Notes: generated from the sequence alone by a model not told the origin. DNA of 64,000 nucleotides from Macrotrachela quadricornifera (GCA_022393335.1 JAJEKB010020027.1:144435-208434), one strand, 5' to 3'. Counted from the first letter of the stretch, positions 11,946 through 24,200 are shown. Made by a program: numbers and translations.

Positions 11946-13654
11946 CCCGGAAGAATTCAAGGCAATGACAACTAAAACTGTCTATTATTGACATTTTCTA
12001 ACCTTATTTAAAATTCTCTTAGCTAAACTAGTCGTTTTCAAAGTTGCTAAAGGATAAAAAATGATCGTGAGCCTCAGAAGAGAATGCTACACAACATCAT
12101 GCATTTTTCAGTGGGCGTGTCAAATGTTTCACATGAAAGAATTTTTGTCATTGAAAAAGTTTACCAATTACAACTTCGATAATATCTCAACATTTGGTGA
12201 TGTCACTTCAAATAGGAAAAGCAAGTTTCTATATTGGAAAATTTTTCAAGCAGTAAATGATATCTGCAGTTAAAAAATAATATTGCTAAATTTTAGTCTT
12301 ATTTATGTTAGCTTTATATCTTCATTCGCCGATTTAATGCATTTAGCTCGCTACCCGGCTCAAACAAAAAAAGTATATTCACCTTTCCAAAGACGGAAAC
12401 AGAGAAAATTTTTTATGTACAGAGTCATGTATGAAACCAAAGGAAGAAACTTCAAAATGCCTGAAAACGATAAAGTTCGTAGAATTATCGATCACATATA
12501 CTTCAAAAGTCGCCATTTTAGTTTTTCTAGAACTTGTAATTTGCGTAGAAAAAAAATATAGCGAATAAGATGGAGAAATACAAGGCGAAACAAACTCATT
12601 TAAAGTAGTTTTCCTCTTCTTCATTCCAACCAATGCACATTTACTGGCCTTTTTGGCGTTCTAGCAACCAGTGAACTCAAATCATAATCGTGAAAGTACA
12701 CATTTCATTTATCTAAAAATGTTTCATGGAGGTAGAATCGATCGGCTCTCATCGCAATGCATGTCATCACGACTGAATTCGACGGAAGTAAGTCGATCAA
12801 TGTGAATCTTTCAGAGAATGTAAAAGGCTACGGTTGGGAAGAAAAAACAAGTGCTGATCTATGTGATTTTCTATGATGTATGATTCGCTAACAGGATTCC
12901 TACGCGGCTTTTCTGTACTTAAAGCATGACTAGGGAATCTAGCTTGATCTATCAGTTTAGAATGTCATAGTATAAGACAGTTAATCATTCTTCAATAGTT
13001 CTAATAATTTTGTGAAGTATACAGTATTTTTTCAAACACACTCTACTCTAAGCTGTTAGCCAGTCATCTTATGATTGATTCACAAGTAAGCATTACGTCT
13101 GTTCAGAAGAACAAGTCTCAAATTTGAAAAGAAGCTATGAGTATTTTCAAGCAAGACATAAAGTTCTATACGAATATGACTCTTGCTCTCTAACGCTCGC
13201 CCTCTAGCTCATAGCTATTCTATGGAAACCCCACTCAGTTTTTAATATCACTAGTGCATTGGAGATAAATGCTACATTTGCATCAAATTTAGACGTGTGA
13301 ATGCTCTCAATTTATAGAGCGGAGATAATCGAATGAAAAAGTTACTGACTAGTTCTTTTAATGGCAAGTGGGTCCAACAAATAGTTAGATTTTTTAGAAT
13401 TGGGATAATTGATCAGTTCTTTTCAGAAAACATAGAAAAGTGTCAAAATTCCAACAAATCTTGAAAAACTCAAGAAATTCAAATCAAATGTCACGTTTTT
13501 GAGATTGAACTTCAGTATAAGGAAGGTGAACAACTAGTTTTCCAGCATCTTGAATGAAAGAAACAAATTTACGCCTTGCAGAAAACATTCACAATGTAAC
13601 ATACATTTCACAAAATGCCTGCATGATAACTATCAACAGTCAGTAGATTCACCC
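11946..13654. other. Intergenic, nothing recognised
   Basis: Several short open frames (12061-12633) give translations without family features. No repeat structure is evident up to the MITE at 13655. Confidence 0.4.
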
Positions 13655-14512
13655 TAGCGGCGTAACCAGAAATTTAAGGGTGATGGGGCTCCGCCCCAGA
13701 CTATATCTAGCATTTTGTAGTCACCAGTGGTGGCACGACTCTTCAAGGATGTGAGTGAATAGGAATGTAAAATTTTTTCTTAGAGCTAGTGTGTTTTTAA
13801 AAAAAAGCAGATTTTTGGTTGCCGATTCGATGTTTTTCTATATAAAAAATACTGTTCGCACAGTATCGTATAAATGTTACACATTTTTAGAAGAAGAGTG
13901 ACTCAAACAGGAGTCGGACGGAAAAGATTCTCCTTTTAAATCGACTCTTGAAAATATTGAAACCATCATCGAATATAACTTAGTATATTAATCAAGTGTT
14001 TTCGCCACCGAAGGCGGCCACGCTTGAGTGATTGTTTAAAAACTTGATCGTTACGCTGAATAACTTATTCCGAAAACTGACTAGCAAAGTATATAGTCAG
14101 CTACGAATAAAGAATTGGTACTATTTCACGAAGCGAAAAAAATTTGACTTCACTTTACAGCTTCTCCAAAGAAAGCTTCATTTGATCTGGTATTTTTTGG
14201 AAAAGAGTCGACAGATTCTTGCTATATTTCTACTTTTTGATCTTTTGAATGGGTACAATATTAAAAAGTTTCCAATACTGGAGGATGTCATACCCTACCA
14301 TTACTGTTAGTCACTCACTAATTTATGTGTTGAGATTGATGGCGATCAATTTTCAAGCATAACATTAGAATCAAGAAAAAAGGTTGCACTTGTACACCGA
14401 CTGGTATTGATGAGTGACTAATAAATAATTAACTTCAAAATAAGGGTGATGGGGCTCAAGCACCCGGTGATGGGGCTGAACCCCAGCTGGCCCCAGTGTG
14501 GTTACGCCACTA
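13655..14512. mobile_element. hAT-like non-autonomous DNA transposon, 858 bp
   Basis: Left end TAGCGGCGTAACCAG (13655-13669) and right end (reverse complement TAGTGGCGTAACCAC, 14498-14512) form a 15-bp terminal inverted repeat beginning YARNG. Identical 8-bp target duplications, attcaccc, sit at 13647-13654 and 14513-14520. Subterminal palindromes of the type TGGGGCTCCGCCCCA occur once at the left end and twice, slightly altered, at the right end; in hAT elements such repeats usually bind the transposase. A 92-codon frame inside (14032-14310) has no transposase signature. It has the same ends as the element at 3483-3892. Confidence 0.88.
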
Positions 14513-14520
14513 ATTCACCC

Positions 14521-15796
14521 ATCTACCTAAGGCTAGTTATTTTTTCTTTCCCTCTCGAACGACGCTAATAAAAAAAGCAGAAACAGCTAGTCAATTCTAA
14601 TTCATCATCGTTTTGTACGACATAATATTTTCGTCTTTCATCTATATTTTATGGCATGTTTACATTCAAGTCAAAAGCTTCGCTCTACTTCCTGTCGAAA
14701 GATACTCTGCCATTCAGGAACGACCAGTTTTACGCTTTTGCTAAAAGACTGACGTCTTCTGATGTCTTTCGAATACTCATCAAATATTAGCTTATCAACT
14801 CGATCAGCACTATCCTTCGTTGTCAGAATACCTTGATGATTGACCTTTTTTGACATCAATCTTAGCTACTTTTTGTAGCGAATCATTCTTAATTTATCTG
14901 AACATGGAGGTAGTTGAGAAAATTGAAGAGTGGACCATAAACAACCGATGAGAAACTCTCAGAAGGAATGTGCAAATGAGAAAAAGAAGAGTTTTAGTAC
15001 TGTGCGACGCTTTTCGCATATAGTTTGAGTAATTTGCTAGTTCAAAACCTTGAAAAATGCCGACTAGTGCGTGAGAAAATGTTATCAACTTTCTCAAATT
15101 ATGGTGCTTCATAATTTAGAGCGTTGCTTTAGAGGAGGATATATGATATTCGAACGATACGTTATGAAAAACAGTTTAAAAATAAAGAAAAACGAAAAAA
15201 ATCCGAAAAATCTTCGAATTGGAAGCCTTTTAAACCCCAAATTCACTGTTTCCCCTTTGAGTACATGAGTAGTAGCAGAGGTTTAATGTATTGCAACGTT
15301 TCCCTGCCAACTTTGATCAGGTGACAAGTCAAAAGACTTGATTAATATCAATGTAGTGACTGAAAACGCAATATCAATAACAGGGACGGCGAAATCCAGC
15401 AAAGCTTGAGTGGACTCAATTGACCATGTAATATTCGTACTTCTACTCCCTATAAGGCTTATATACTGCACTTTACTCAAATATTACGTACGCAAAATTT
15501 TTAAATGAACCCCCTTGCTTCCGCCGCCTCTGAATCAATAATCCAATCGAATTACTATGTCTTACGATGAAACATTGTCTTATAAGAAAAAACCTGACAT
15601 TAGTCTGACATAACGAAAAAATATTCAACATAATAATACATTTGAAACAAATCGCGAAAGTCCCAAAAAAAACCCGAAAAATCTAAAAAAAACCCAAGAA
15701 ATCTCAAGAAATCCCGAAAAATCCCAAAAAATCCCAAAAAATCTTCTTTGGATTTGAAATCCGTAAAATCCCAAATCCGCTGTCTCCCCCTTGGGT
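14521..15796. other. Intergenic with two dispersed-repeat copies
   Basis: Contains copy C (15186-15263) and copy B (15650-15797) of the AAATCCC repeat family, both on the minus strand. A minus-strand frame at 15283-15480 encodes 65 residues with a hydrophobic stretch and ends next to copy C. It might be a coding relic, but I cannot assign it. Confidence 0.45.
15186..15263 (-). repeat. Dispersed AAATCCC repeat, copy C (short)
   Basis: Read on the minus strand it starts with ACTCAAAGGGGAAACAGTGA and continues into AAATTTGGGG and TTTTTCGGATTTTT units. This is the most diverged and shortest of the three copies. Confidence 0.55.
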
Positions 15797-15797
15797 T
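15650..15797 (-). repeat. Dispersed AAATCCC repeat, copy B
   Basis: On the minus strand it begins ACCCAAGGGGGAGACAGCGG and runs through about ten units of TTTTTTGGGATTTCTTGAGA type. It abuts the coding sequence at 15797-16857 exactly, and its first bases supply that gene's stop codon. Confidence 0.7.
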
Positions 15798-16857
15798 CAA
15801 CTAATAGCATCTTCACGATAAAAATTGACTACAGCATCAATTGTTGAATCAAATAAAGGAATATTTCCTCGTAGACATTGTGGATAGGCTAATATCCCAT
15901 TATTTTTTCGAAGAATAAGCGATCGTCGAGCCTGATTTGGCTTTGATTTAAACCTAATAAGTGAAAGAAGTTTTTAGTAACATTTAATTAGAAAAATACG
16001 AAGATATCGGACGAAATGAGGATAGAATACGCACCATTTTTCAATTTTTTGTCGACCCCATTCTTTGGGAGCAATTGTCATCAAATGAACTTGTTCACTG
16101 TCATTGCTATCAGCATATAACCTCTTTAATCCATCCAAAAGATCATTTGATTCACATATCCTTAAACCATGTGGATTTGGACCATACGAAACTTGAGATT
16201 TTTCATCTAATACATCACATAATCGATTAAGTTTTCTATATACCTCATCGACTTTGGCTCGAATAGGTAATACTGTTGATCTAAATACAAATTTCGTTTC
16301 AGAAAATTCGAATTAAATTTAGAAATTAACCTGTCATGGATCGGGTCTATGTTCAATAGTTGAAATATATTTGATAATTGTTTCATTGCTTTTTCTTTTT
16401 GATGTTCAAGTTCATAGAAAGCATGACATTTATCTTCATCCATTGATTCAGGATCAGTTGTTTCATCATCACGTGGTGATTCATCATCGTCATTTGACTC
16501 AGCTATAATACCACTGTCCATATGAGGATTTTCTTTCTCTTCTTCATTCAGATCATTAAACTCCATATTGACATAATCATCATCATTTCTGTCATCATTG
16601 ACAGGAGAACCTTGTGTCATTGATTCATCATCACTTGAACTTTCATTATCGTTGAGCTTCTCTGATTGATGGGTCATCATTTTCTTCGATTCAAATGTAT
16701 GACATCTTGCACATAACCGGCAAATTCGGGTGTAAGGCACATCATACTGACTGATCAAAAATTTCGATAGTTCGATTGACACAGCCTTTACTCCGTTTGG
16801 TACACATCCAGGTTTTTCATGCTTTATCGGATGTTCACAATTTTTTCGTCGTGGCAT
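15797..16857 (-). CDS. Uncharacterised repetitive invertebrate protein, C-terminally cut by a repeat
   Basis: Three exons on the minus strand, 16857-16331, 16280-16035 and 15953-15797, with introns of 50 and 81 bp (GT-AG). The phases close in frame (309 aa). The N-terminus has a Cys/His cluster (C7, H9, C18, C46, C49, C52, H53), probably zinc-binding. An Asp/Glu/Ser-rich stretch covers about residues 65-150. The C-terminal part ([18 protein letters not shown], then [12 protein letters not shown] and FYREDAIS) matches a module I know only from uncharacterised, often multi-copy invertebrate proteins that resemble transposon-derived ORFs. In that family the module continues with an S-R-x-x-P-G-K-K-D stretch, but here the frame stops at the S because repeat copy B follows directly. 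It is therefore probably a disrupted gene that may still be spliced. I cannot give a function. Confidence 0.6.
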
Positions 16858-18191
16858 TGGAATAGCTTTTTAAAGATAAAGAGATACTGATGGGTAGTCG
16901 ATATTTTCTAATATCCAATGATTCATCTCGTAATCTTATTCGTGTGAAATTACAACATTTTTGAACAAGACTCTATATCTAAAGATGTCCTTAAAGAGAA
17001 ATGGAATATCTATCCTTTCGATAGTAGTGTCCCTTTCGATTCCATGGTCTCACTTTTTGAAGACGGTATACTAGCAAATCCTTCTGGTTATCAGGGAGGA
17101 GTTGTCAGTACGATTTCGTTTTGTGAGGATAGTATCATGAAAGTTGTTATATTCCACGAGTCGAAGAAAATAAAAATTATTCAATTTAATTGAATACAAT
17201 CTATGTTGACGAAATATAGCTATTGATATGTTCAGAGAAAATGACTAAGCATTGAAAACCTCCATTAGAATTGCTCTGATGTACCTCAAGAAACATGTTT
17301 CTAGACTTTGTTTATATTTTTGAAAACCAAAAAAAATCCGAAAAAATTGTTTTTAAAAAACTTTCTATCCTATTTCATGCCATTTTCCCTATATATAAAA
17401 GTACACCATAGGTGTTCCGAGAAAATGCTCGAAAGCTCGGAATTTTTGATAGACAGTGTTTAATTTTTTTTTGACCAAAAGTGTTTTCTAATCGAGATCA
17501 GCCTTTTGAACAAAAAAAAATCGAAAAAAAAGACCTTTCCAAAAAAGCGGATGGGTCTCCACGGATTCACCCCTATGTATCGAATTTTTCTTAGAACTGC
17601 TCGTGCGTTTTCATTGGTTTAGTGGATGCTGAATTCTGATTAGCTTGGTCGGACAGACAGACAAGCTTTAAGCATTTTAGCCGGCGTATTTAAACGCCCT
17701 ATAACTCTTTCTTTCAGAAAAGGGAACAATGATTTTTCACTAGTAATATATACATGAATACGAGTGATCGGTTTACTTTCATAGAATAGTTCTAGTCATT
17801 AAATGCCGTATGTATCTATGACTCTGATCGTGTTCTCAACATATTTAAAAATAGATATGAAGTAAATGTGTAAACAATAATAAAGACAAATGCAGTTTAT
17901 TTTTGCATATTAAATCTAGTTATTGAGAAAATCAAGTTTGAACGATTCAATAAACATTTAAGAGTAAAAATCGCTGGGGGGAATTGGGTTATATACATAT
18001 TCACAGTTCATCTCTTCCTATTTTCTCCGAATTTAATATTCTTCTTTGTTCTGCAGTGCATTGTTTATTGGCACAAGCAAATGAATGAATTGTACATTTG
18101 TTTTCATCTCAATTGTTCTCTTCGATCAAACAAAAAATAAGTGAAATTTTGAATGCATAATACAACGACGGTTATAAGAGGCACAGAAGCA
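16858..18191. other. Intergenic with a decayed repeat at about 17330-17722
   Basis: No gene. The minus strand of 17722-17640 reads TTCCCTTTTCTGAAAGAAAG, then GTTATA, and later AAAGCTTGTCTGTCTGTCC. These match the repeats at 50752-51045 and 52995-53222. Bases 17395-17580 share words (GGAACACCTA, TATATA, GGTGAATCCGTGG on the minus strand) with the foldback element at 28353-29119. Confidence 0.5.
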
Positions 18192-19025
18192 GAGCAGTCA
18201 TCCTATTCCGCGATGTTGAACATTAGGGCATTAGTTCCGCCTAGGGAACTAATTCCACCGATTCCTGAATTACATGGAGTTTGAGAAGCGATTCCGGAAT
18301 CGGTACTAGTTCCATCAATTCCGGAATGGGAAGGAATTCCGTGTAATCCCGTCTGATTCCGGATCCGGAATCGTTCGTTTATGTTGAAGGTTAATCTGCA
18401 AGCACAACAGCAAACATGAGAGTGAAGCCGTGAAGCGATTCCGCTGAGCGTTTCCGGAAACCGTACTAGTTCCATTAATTCCGGAATTCCTAGGAATTCC
18501 GTCTGATTCCGGATCCGGAAATTCAATACTGGATCCGTTCACTATGATAACTAAGAAGCATACGATAAAGACTAATGCATATATGATTCCGGAATCAGAC
18601 GGAATTCCAAGGAATTCCGTATAATTCCGTCTGATTCCGGATCCGGAATCGCTCGTTTATGTTGAAAATTAACCTGCAACCACAATAGCAAACATGAGGG
18701 TAAAGGCAAGAAGCGATTCCGCTGAGCGATTCCGGAAACGGTACTAGTTCCATCAATTCCGGAATCGGAAGGAATTCCTAGGAATTCCATCTGATTCCGG
18801 ATCCGAAAATTCAATACCGGATCCGTTCACTATGATAACTTAGAAGCATACGATAAAGGCTGATGCATATATGATTCCAGAATCAGACGGAATTTCCAGG
18901 AATTCCGTCTGATTCCGGAATTGAATCGTATTATGTTAATATCTGTTTCCGGAACCGGATATAACTAGATCCTAGGCGGAACTGATTCCGCTAATGTTCA
19001 ACATCACGGAATAGGATGTATTCTC
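18192..19025 (-). mobile_element. TTCCGGAA-array transposon family, copy 1 (834 bp)
   Basis: The ends GAGCAGTCATCCTATTCCGC and (reverse complement of the right end) GAGAATACATCCTATTCCGT extend as inverted repeats of about 34 bp through GATGTTGAACATTA. An identical 8-bp target duplication, cagaagca, flanks both sides (18184-18191 and 19026-19033). The interior has a direct repeat of period about 278 bp (for example GTTCGTTTATGTTGAA near 18373 and its counterpart near 18651), each unit packed with palindromes such as ATTCCGGAAT, GGAATTCC and CCGGATCCGG. Frames on the minus strand over 18203-18814 are by-products of these repeats. There is no transposase. Confidence 0.88.
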
Positions 19026-19995
19026 CAGAAGCAGATGAAGAAAGAGTATGTAACGTGTTTTTCACATTCTTTCTCTCATCTAAATCTGTAGTAAAAAAGA
19101 TTCATATTTACTTTATTTGCATTATTACTTGAAAAGGTAAGTAACGTTTCAAGAGAAAATTTTACTTTTGATACAACATTTTTCCAACGTCTTCACTGTA
19201 ATATAGAAAAAATTAACTGTGTCAGTAGTTAAATCTTACTGTTGTTATTTATATTATAGATGATGTATAGTGTATCAAACAAGAGTGAATAATCATAATA
19301 TCAAGTAATTGATAGCGCACATAATTATACAGAATCGAAGTGTCAAAGTCGAACTTTTATTGACACCTTGCCTTTAAATATCTTTCTATTAAAAATTCAT
19401 GCGTAGTGTGCATCTGAAATTTTACCCCTGACTTAGCGTCAAGTTTTAACCATAAGTTATACATAGATAATATCTTATTCCATAGTAATATGGTTTTAGT
19501 CAAAGGTATGTAGAATGTCTAAGAATGTTCAATAAAATTTCTTCTTTAATCTAATATTGAGTTGAAAGTGTGCTATAACAGAACACGAATGCGCATCGCA
19601 ATGAGTGTACTTTTGCTTTAATGGCATTTTATAGTCTTCAAAACATATATAACAACAAATGGAAGAAGCAGTGTTGTCGTTATTTTCGCGAATATTTACA
19701 CAATTTTACATCTCTACTTGCGTTTTTCATAGAAAAAAAACTTTTATACGATAGAAAGTACTTTGTTAAGGAAAATATAGTCATCATTTTATAAAAATTA
19801 AAAAGTAACAAATAAGGGAAATAGAAATGAGATGGAGATAAAAGAATGCGTTATTGCGTTGATTAAATAAATAATTCAAACTGGGAAAGATATATACCGA
19901 AGAAAAGTTGATAGAGTAGGAAATGACAAATAGAAGAGAAAGGCTTAAATCAAAAAAAATTTATATATAATATCTTAACTAAAGGACAAACTGAA
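19026..19995. other. Intergenic, nothing recognised
   Basis: AT-rich sequence without open frame, tandem array or inverted repeat that I could detect. Confidence 0.4.
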
Positions 19996-20690
19996 GTAGG
20001 GATGCAACGGTAACGGTGAGCCACTAGCCTAGCGTTTGCCGGTCTCGCCACTCCACCGACGTGTCACCGGTATCACAAAATTACCTTCCGTCAGCCTCAA
20101 CATTTAGCGTCCCGCCGCCAACTATTTCATCGCATCACCAATACAGTGGTATGGTCTCCACAGTTCTTTCAAAATCTATCTTAGAGTGATCCCAATAAAG
20201 GACGGGGGCGTATAAGAACACGAATCGGCCCATCCTTAAANNNNNNNNNNNNNNNNNNNNNNNNNNNNNNNNNNNNNNNNNNNNNNNNNNNNNNNNNNNN
20301 NNNNNNNNNNNNNNNNNNNNNNNNNNNNNNNNNNNNNNNNNNNNNNNNNNNNNNNNNNNNNNNNNNNNNNNNNNNNNNNNNNNNNNNNNNNNNNNNNNNN
20401 NNNNNNNNNNNNNNNNNNNNNNNNNNNNNNNNNNNNNNNNNNNNNNNNNNNNNNNNNNNNNNNNNNNNNNNNNNNNNNNNNNNNNNNNNNNNNNNNNNNN
20501 NNNNNNNNNNNNNNNNNNNNNNNNNNNNNNNNNNNNNNNNNNNNNNNNNNNNNNNNNNNNNNNNNNNNNNNNNNNNNNNNNNNNNNNNNNNNNNNNNNNN
20601 NNNNNNNNNNNNNNNNNNNNNNNNNNNNNNNNNNNNNNNNAATTTAAGGATGGGCCGATTCGTGTTCTTATACGCCCCCGTCCTTTCAAG
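19996..20690. mobile_element. Partial TAGGGATGCAACGG element running into a hairpin and an assembly gap
   Basis: Bases from 19996 begin TAGGGATGCAACGGTAACGG, the same terminus as the element at 56892-58788. At about 20198-20240 the sequence enters an arm (GGACGGGGGCGTATAAGAAC and on to CATCCTTAAA) that is repeated as a perfect reverse complement of about 43 bases at about 20643-20685. The gap lies between the two arms. The expected right terminus CGTTGCATCCCTA is not found downstream, so it is either hidden in the gap or deleted. The open frame 20135-20689 is an artefact of translating through N. Confidence 0.65.
20241..20640. other. Assembly gap (400 N)
   Basis: Exactly 400 unresolved bases between two arms of a perfect inverted repeat. 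The palindrome probably broke the assembly, so the stated gap length need not be real. Confidence 0.95.
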
Positions 20691-21200
20691 AGAGTTGTAA
20701 TTAGGGCTGTGTCGAGTTTGAACTTTAATTCAGCGTTCAGGTCCGCAAACTATTCAATTAGCTCAGACAGCATCGAATTCTTTTGGTAATTGTTCACGCT
20801 ATTTGTATAGTTTAGAGACAGTTATGGATGCACTCTAAAATTCAGTCAAATTTGAACTCGAGTAATTTTGAACATCGTTGACTTTATTTTAGAATATTTG
20901 TATCTCTTCAGTTTTGGAATAATCTATTTGATTGCGTGTTAATCTACCATAAATAATCCTGAAATTCTTTATTTTAATGTTTACTGTATTTTGTTAATAA
21001 TTGAATATGACTGAGCTCAGGATCGAACTAGAACAGTTCAGGTTAGGTAGATGTCTAATTGTGATCGATTTTTAAGAGGTTCTATGGTGTACTAAGAGTA
21101 TACTTCATTTAATGCTTCAGTGTTTTTTTTCTAGTTTTTAATTCCTTTACAAAGAAATATCTTATATCACCATCTATAATATCTTCAATAAGGAACATTC
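20691..21200. other. Intergenic upstream of ART gene
   Basis: No gene. At 20703 the sequence TTAGGGCTGTGTCGAG resembles a hAT-type terminus, but I found no matching partner end. The 5' UTR and promoter of the ART gene must lie here. Confidence 0.35.
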
Positions 21201-24200
21201 ATGACCAAGCGCTTCGTTAACGATGCTCTTTCAGAGCTTCAAGATGCTAATCGAAGTCCAATATATGGCTATCAACATTTGCATGTCACATCATTGGAGC
21301 AAGCTATGAAAACAATTCTTCCAATTCTTCCTGAGATCGAGAAATATGTTTTTCTTGCTAAAAAAAATTGCAATCAGGATTCATCTGTACTAACTTGGGA
21401 TGAATCAGCGGCAATCTATCTATATTCAATGCCAACAGAATTTTTCTTCCATTTAAACAAATTTCTTCGAAATGAAAACCGGAATGCTTTGAAGCCATGG
21501 TTCGCTTTTCTTAAGCTATTTCTAACTGCTCTCGAGAAATTACCATCTTGTAAGATCGTCGTCTGGCGAGGTGTTGAAGGCGCTGTCGGATCGGCATTCA
21601 CTGACAATGATATGCAAATATGGTGGAGTGTGAACTCTTGTTCAAAAGCACTTAATGTCGTTGAAATATATTTGGGTGAGACGGGTACTGTGTTTGCTAT
21701 TGATGCGACAAATGCCAAAGATATTACAGCATTCTCCGCATTTCAAGAAGAACAAGAAGTTATTCTTACACCTGGTAGTCGTTTTCGTATCAAATCCAAA
21801 TCGCTCAACTTCAGAAATAGTCTCTATATTGTACATTTGGAAGAAGAATCTACATCCACAGATCAACACCAGGCGTAAGTTTACATGAGATATATTATGA
21901 AATCGATAATAGTAATGCTTATCAAGAGAGATGTCTCTACTTAGTAATTAGTACCGACTTTTGAGGATAAGTAGGATTTATCTTTCCATAAATAATGTTA
22001 CGCCTGAATTTGAGTAACAGAAAGCACTATCTTAACTTCTCTATAAGACGATAATATTCTACAAGTTTTAAATAATCATTTAATAGGAGAATACATCCTA
22101 TTCCACGATGCTGCAGGTTGTGGAATCGATTCCGCTCCAGAAACCAGTTCCACCAATTCCGGAATTGCATCTAATACAAAACCTGTTCAATTCTGGAATC
22201 CAAACACATCATTCCTGCAACTCCAGAATTCGAAACCGCAAGCACCTTACTACATCCAGCTCATTCATCCAATTCGGTTCGATTCCCGATTTTGGTTGTG
22301 ACTTATTTATGCGTAGATATCATCCTATAATGTCGACTGTATTCCACCACGGAATTCTGGAATTACATCAAACAGGAATTAGATAGAATTCCACAGCATT
22401 TCCACCGATTCCGTCCGATTTCGGAATTTGGTTGTGGCTTATTCATGCGTAGATATTATCTTATAATGTCGACTGAATTCCGTCACGCAATTCCGGAATT
22501 ACTTGAAACAGGAATTCGATGGAATTCCGCAGAATTTCTACCAATTCCGTCCGATTCCGGAATTTGGTTCTAGTTTATTTATGCTTAGATATCCCTCTAT
22601 ATCGTCGACTAAATTCCGGAATTACGTGAAACAGGAATTAGATGGAATTCCGCGGAATTCTCACCAATTCCGTCCGATTCCCGGAATTTGATTGTTGGTT
22701 TTCATGGTTAGATATCAGTTCCAACCATCATCTGAATTCTGGGAAGAAACGGGAGAGTAAAACTCGAAAGTTCTATTCTAGTTTGAAATCATTCTAGTTC
22801 TGAAATGTTTTAGTTTTTAAATCTTCGATAAATAACTATGTGAATGGTTAAAGTTTTTTCACGTGTTGAATTATTCACACGTTTAATTTTTCAACTATTC
22901 AATTGGCGAAATATTCAACGACTGAATTTCTGAAGTATTCCTGTTTCCTAATTTTGAATTTTCCCAATTTTATAATACTAAAAAATGCGCTCTGTTGCCA
23001 ATAGTACGAGGGCTGCAAATACCTGGAGCTGTATCTGTGTCGATTCAATGCCCAAAAGTGCCCCATTGCAGAGCTCAAACTCACATCTAATCAGCCTTCA
23101 CTTGAAATTCGGTGAACAGTCATGCAAGGCCGCGTCTGTGATCGTCCCCGCCAGCTTCATACTGATTGGCGGCTGTTACTGTGCGTGGCATTCTCATGCA
23201 TTTTCCTGTCCCTTCCCCTCCGTGGCACCCTCATGCAGATCCCCGCTTCCATCACTTCGTGGCACCTTCTTGCAGATCCTCACCCTATCCCTTCCATGGC
23301 ACCCTCATGCATCTCCCTGCCTCTTCTCCTCCTTGACACCCTTACGCAGCTCTCTGTCTTTTCCCTTCCCTGGCATTCTCATGCACACCCCCGTTTCCAC
23401 CCCACTGTGGCACCCTCATGCAGGCACCTGCCCCTTCCCTACCGTGGCACCCTCATACAGGCACCTGCCCCTTCCCTACCGTGGCACCCTCATGCACAAT
23501 CAATACTTGCATCGTTGAATGATAAAGAATTCAAAAGTTGAATTGTTGAGAACTTCCAAAGTTGAAACGGAGTCGAAGGACGAAATGACGTATACAAGAA
23601 GCTTCAATATCAATAGATGGTGCAATTCCGAAATTACATGGAATTCCTATCAATTTCGCTTTTTAGCGATACCGGAATTGCGTGGCGGAATCGAGCGGCC
23701 GAATAGTGCATATAAGAAGGTTTAATATCAATAGAAGGTACAATTTCGGAACTACACGGAATTCCCACCAATTCCGCGTTTTAACGATTCCGGAATTTCG
23801 TGAGGGAATCGAATGACTATATAATTCATATAAGAACGTTCAATATCAATAGACGATGCAATTCCGGAATTACAAAAAATTCCTAGGTATAGGAGGGAAT
23901 TGCGCTAAACGAGTTTCAGAACTGCGGGAATTATATCACTCGATTCGGGAATTGAATATGCTTGCGAGCAGAGGAATTTCGGAATTGGTGGAACTGATTC
24001 CGGAATGTGTAACATCGCGGAATAGGATGACTACTCTTTAATAGCATAAAAACCTATGAAACAAATATTACAAGAAAACGCGATGATTGGGCATGTAGAC
24101 TGAAATATTATAGTATCAAATGTGTCATATGTAAAAAATTGTTTTTGAGTTACAGCTGAAAAGGTATATCCACAATTTACACAACTTGTAGTAGTAGATA

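Noticed and set aside
15283..15480. 65-codon minus-strand frame with a hydrophobic stretch
   Set aside because: Could be an exon relic next to repeat copy C, but I could not match it to a family or find splice sites that join it to a gene.
18203..18814. Three Arg/Ser/Gly-rich minus-strand frames
   Set aside because: They translate the TTCCGGAA repeat units in different phases and repeat with the DNA unit; no start or codon signature of a gene.
20135..20689. 184-codon minus-strand open frame
   Set aside because: It is open only because 400 N are translated as X; the visible parts are two arms of an inverted repeat.
22985..23541. 177- and 139-codon frames rich in Pro, Cys and Ser
   Set aside because: They cover the 37-bp minisatellite in two frames; a period not divisible by three gives open frames without selection.
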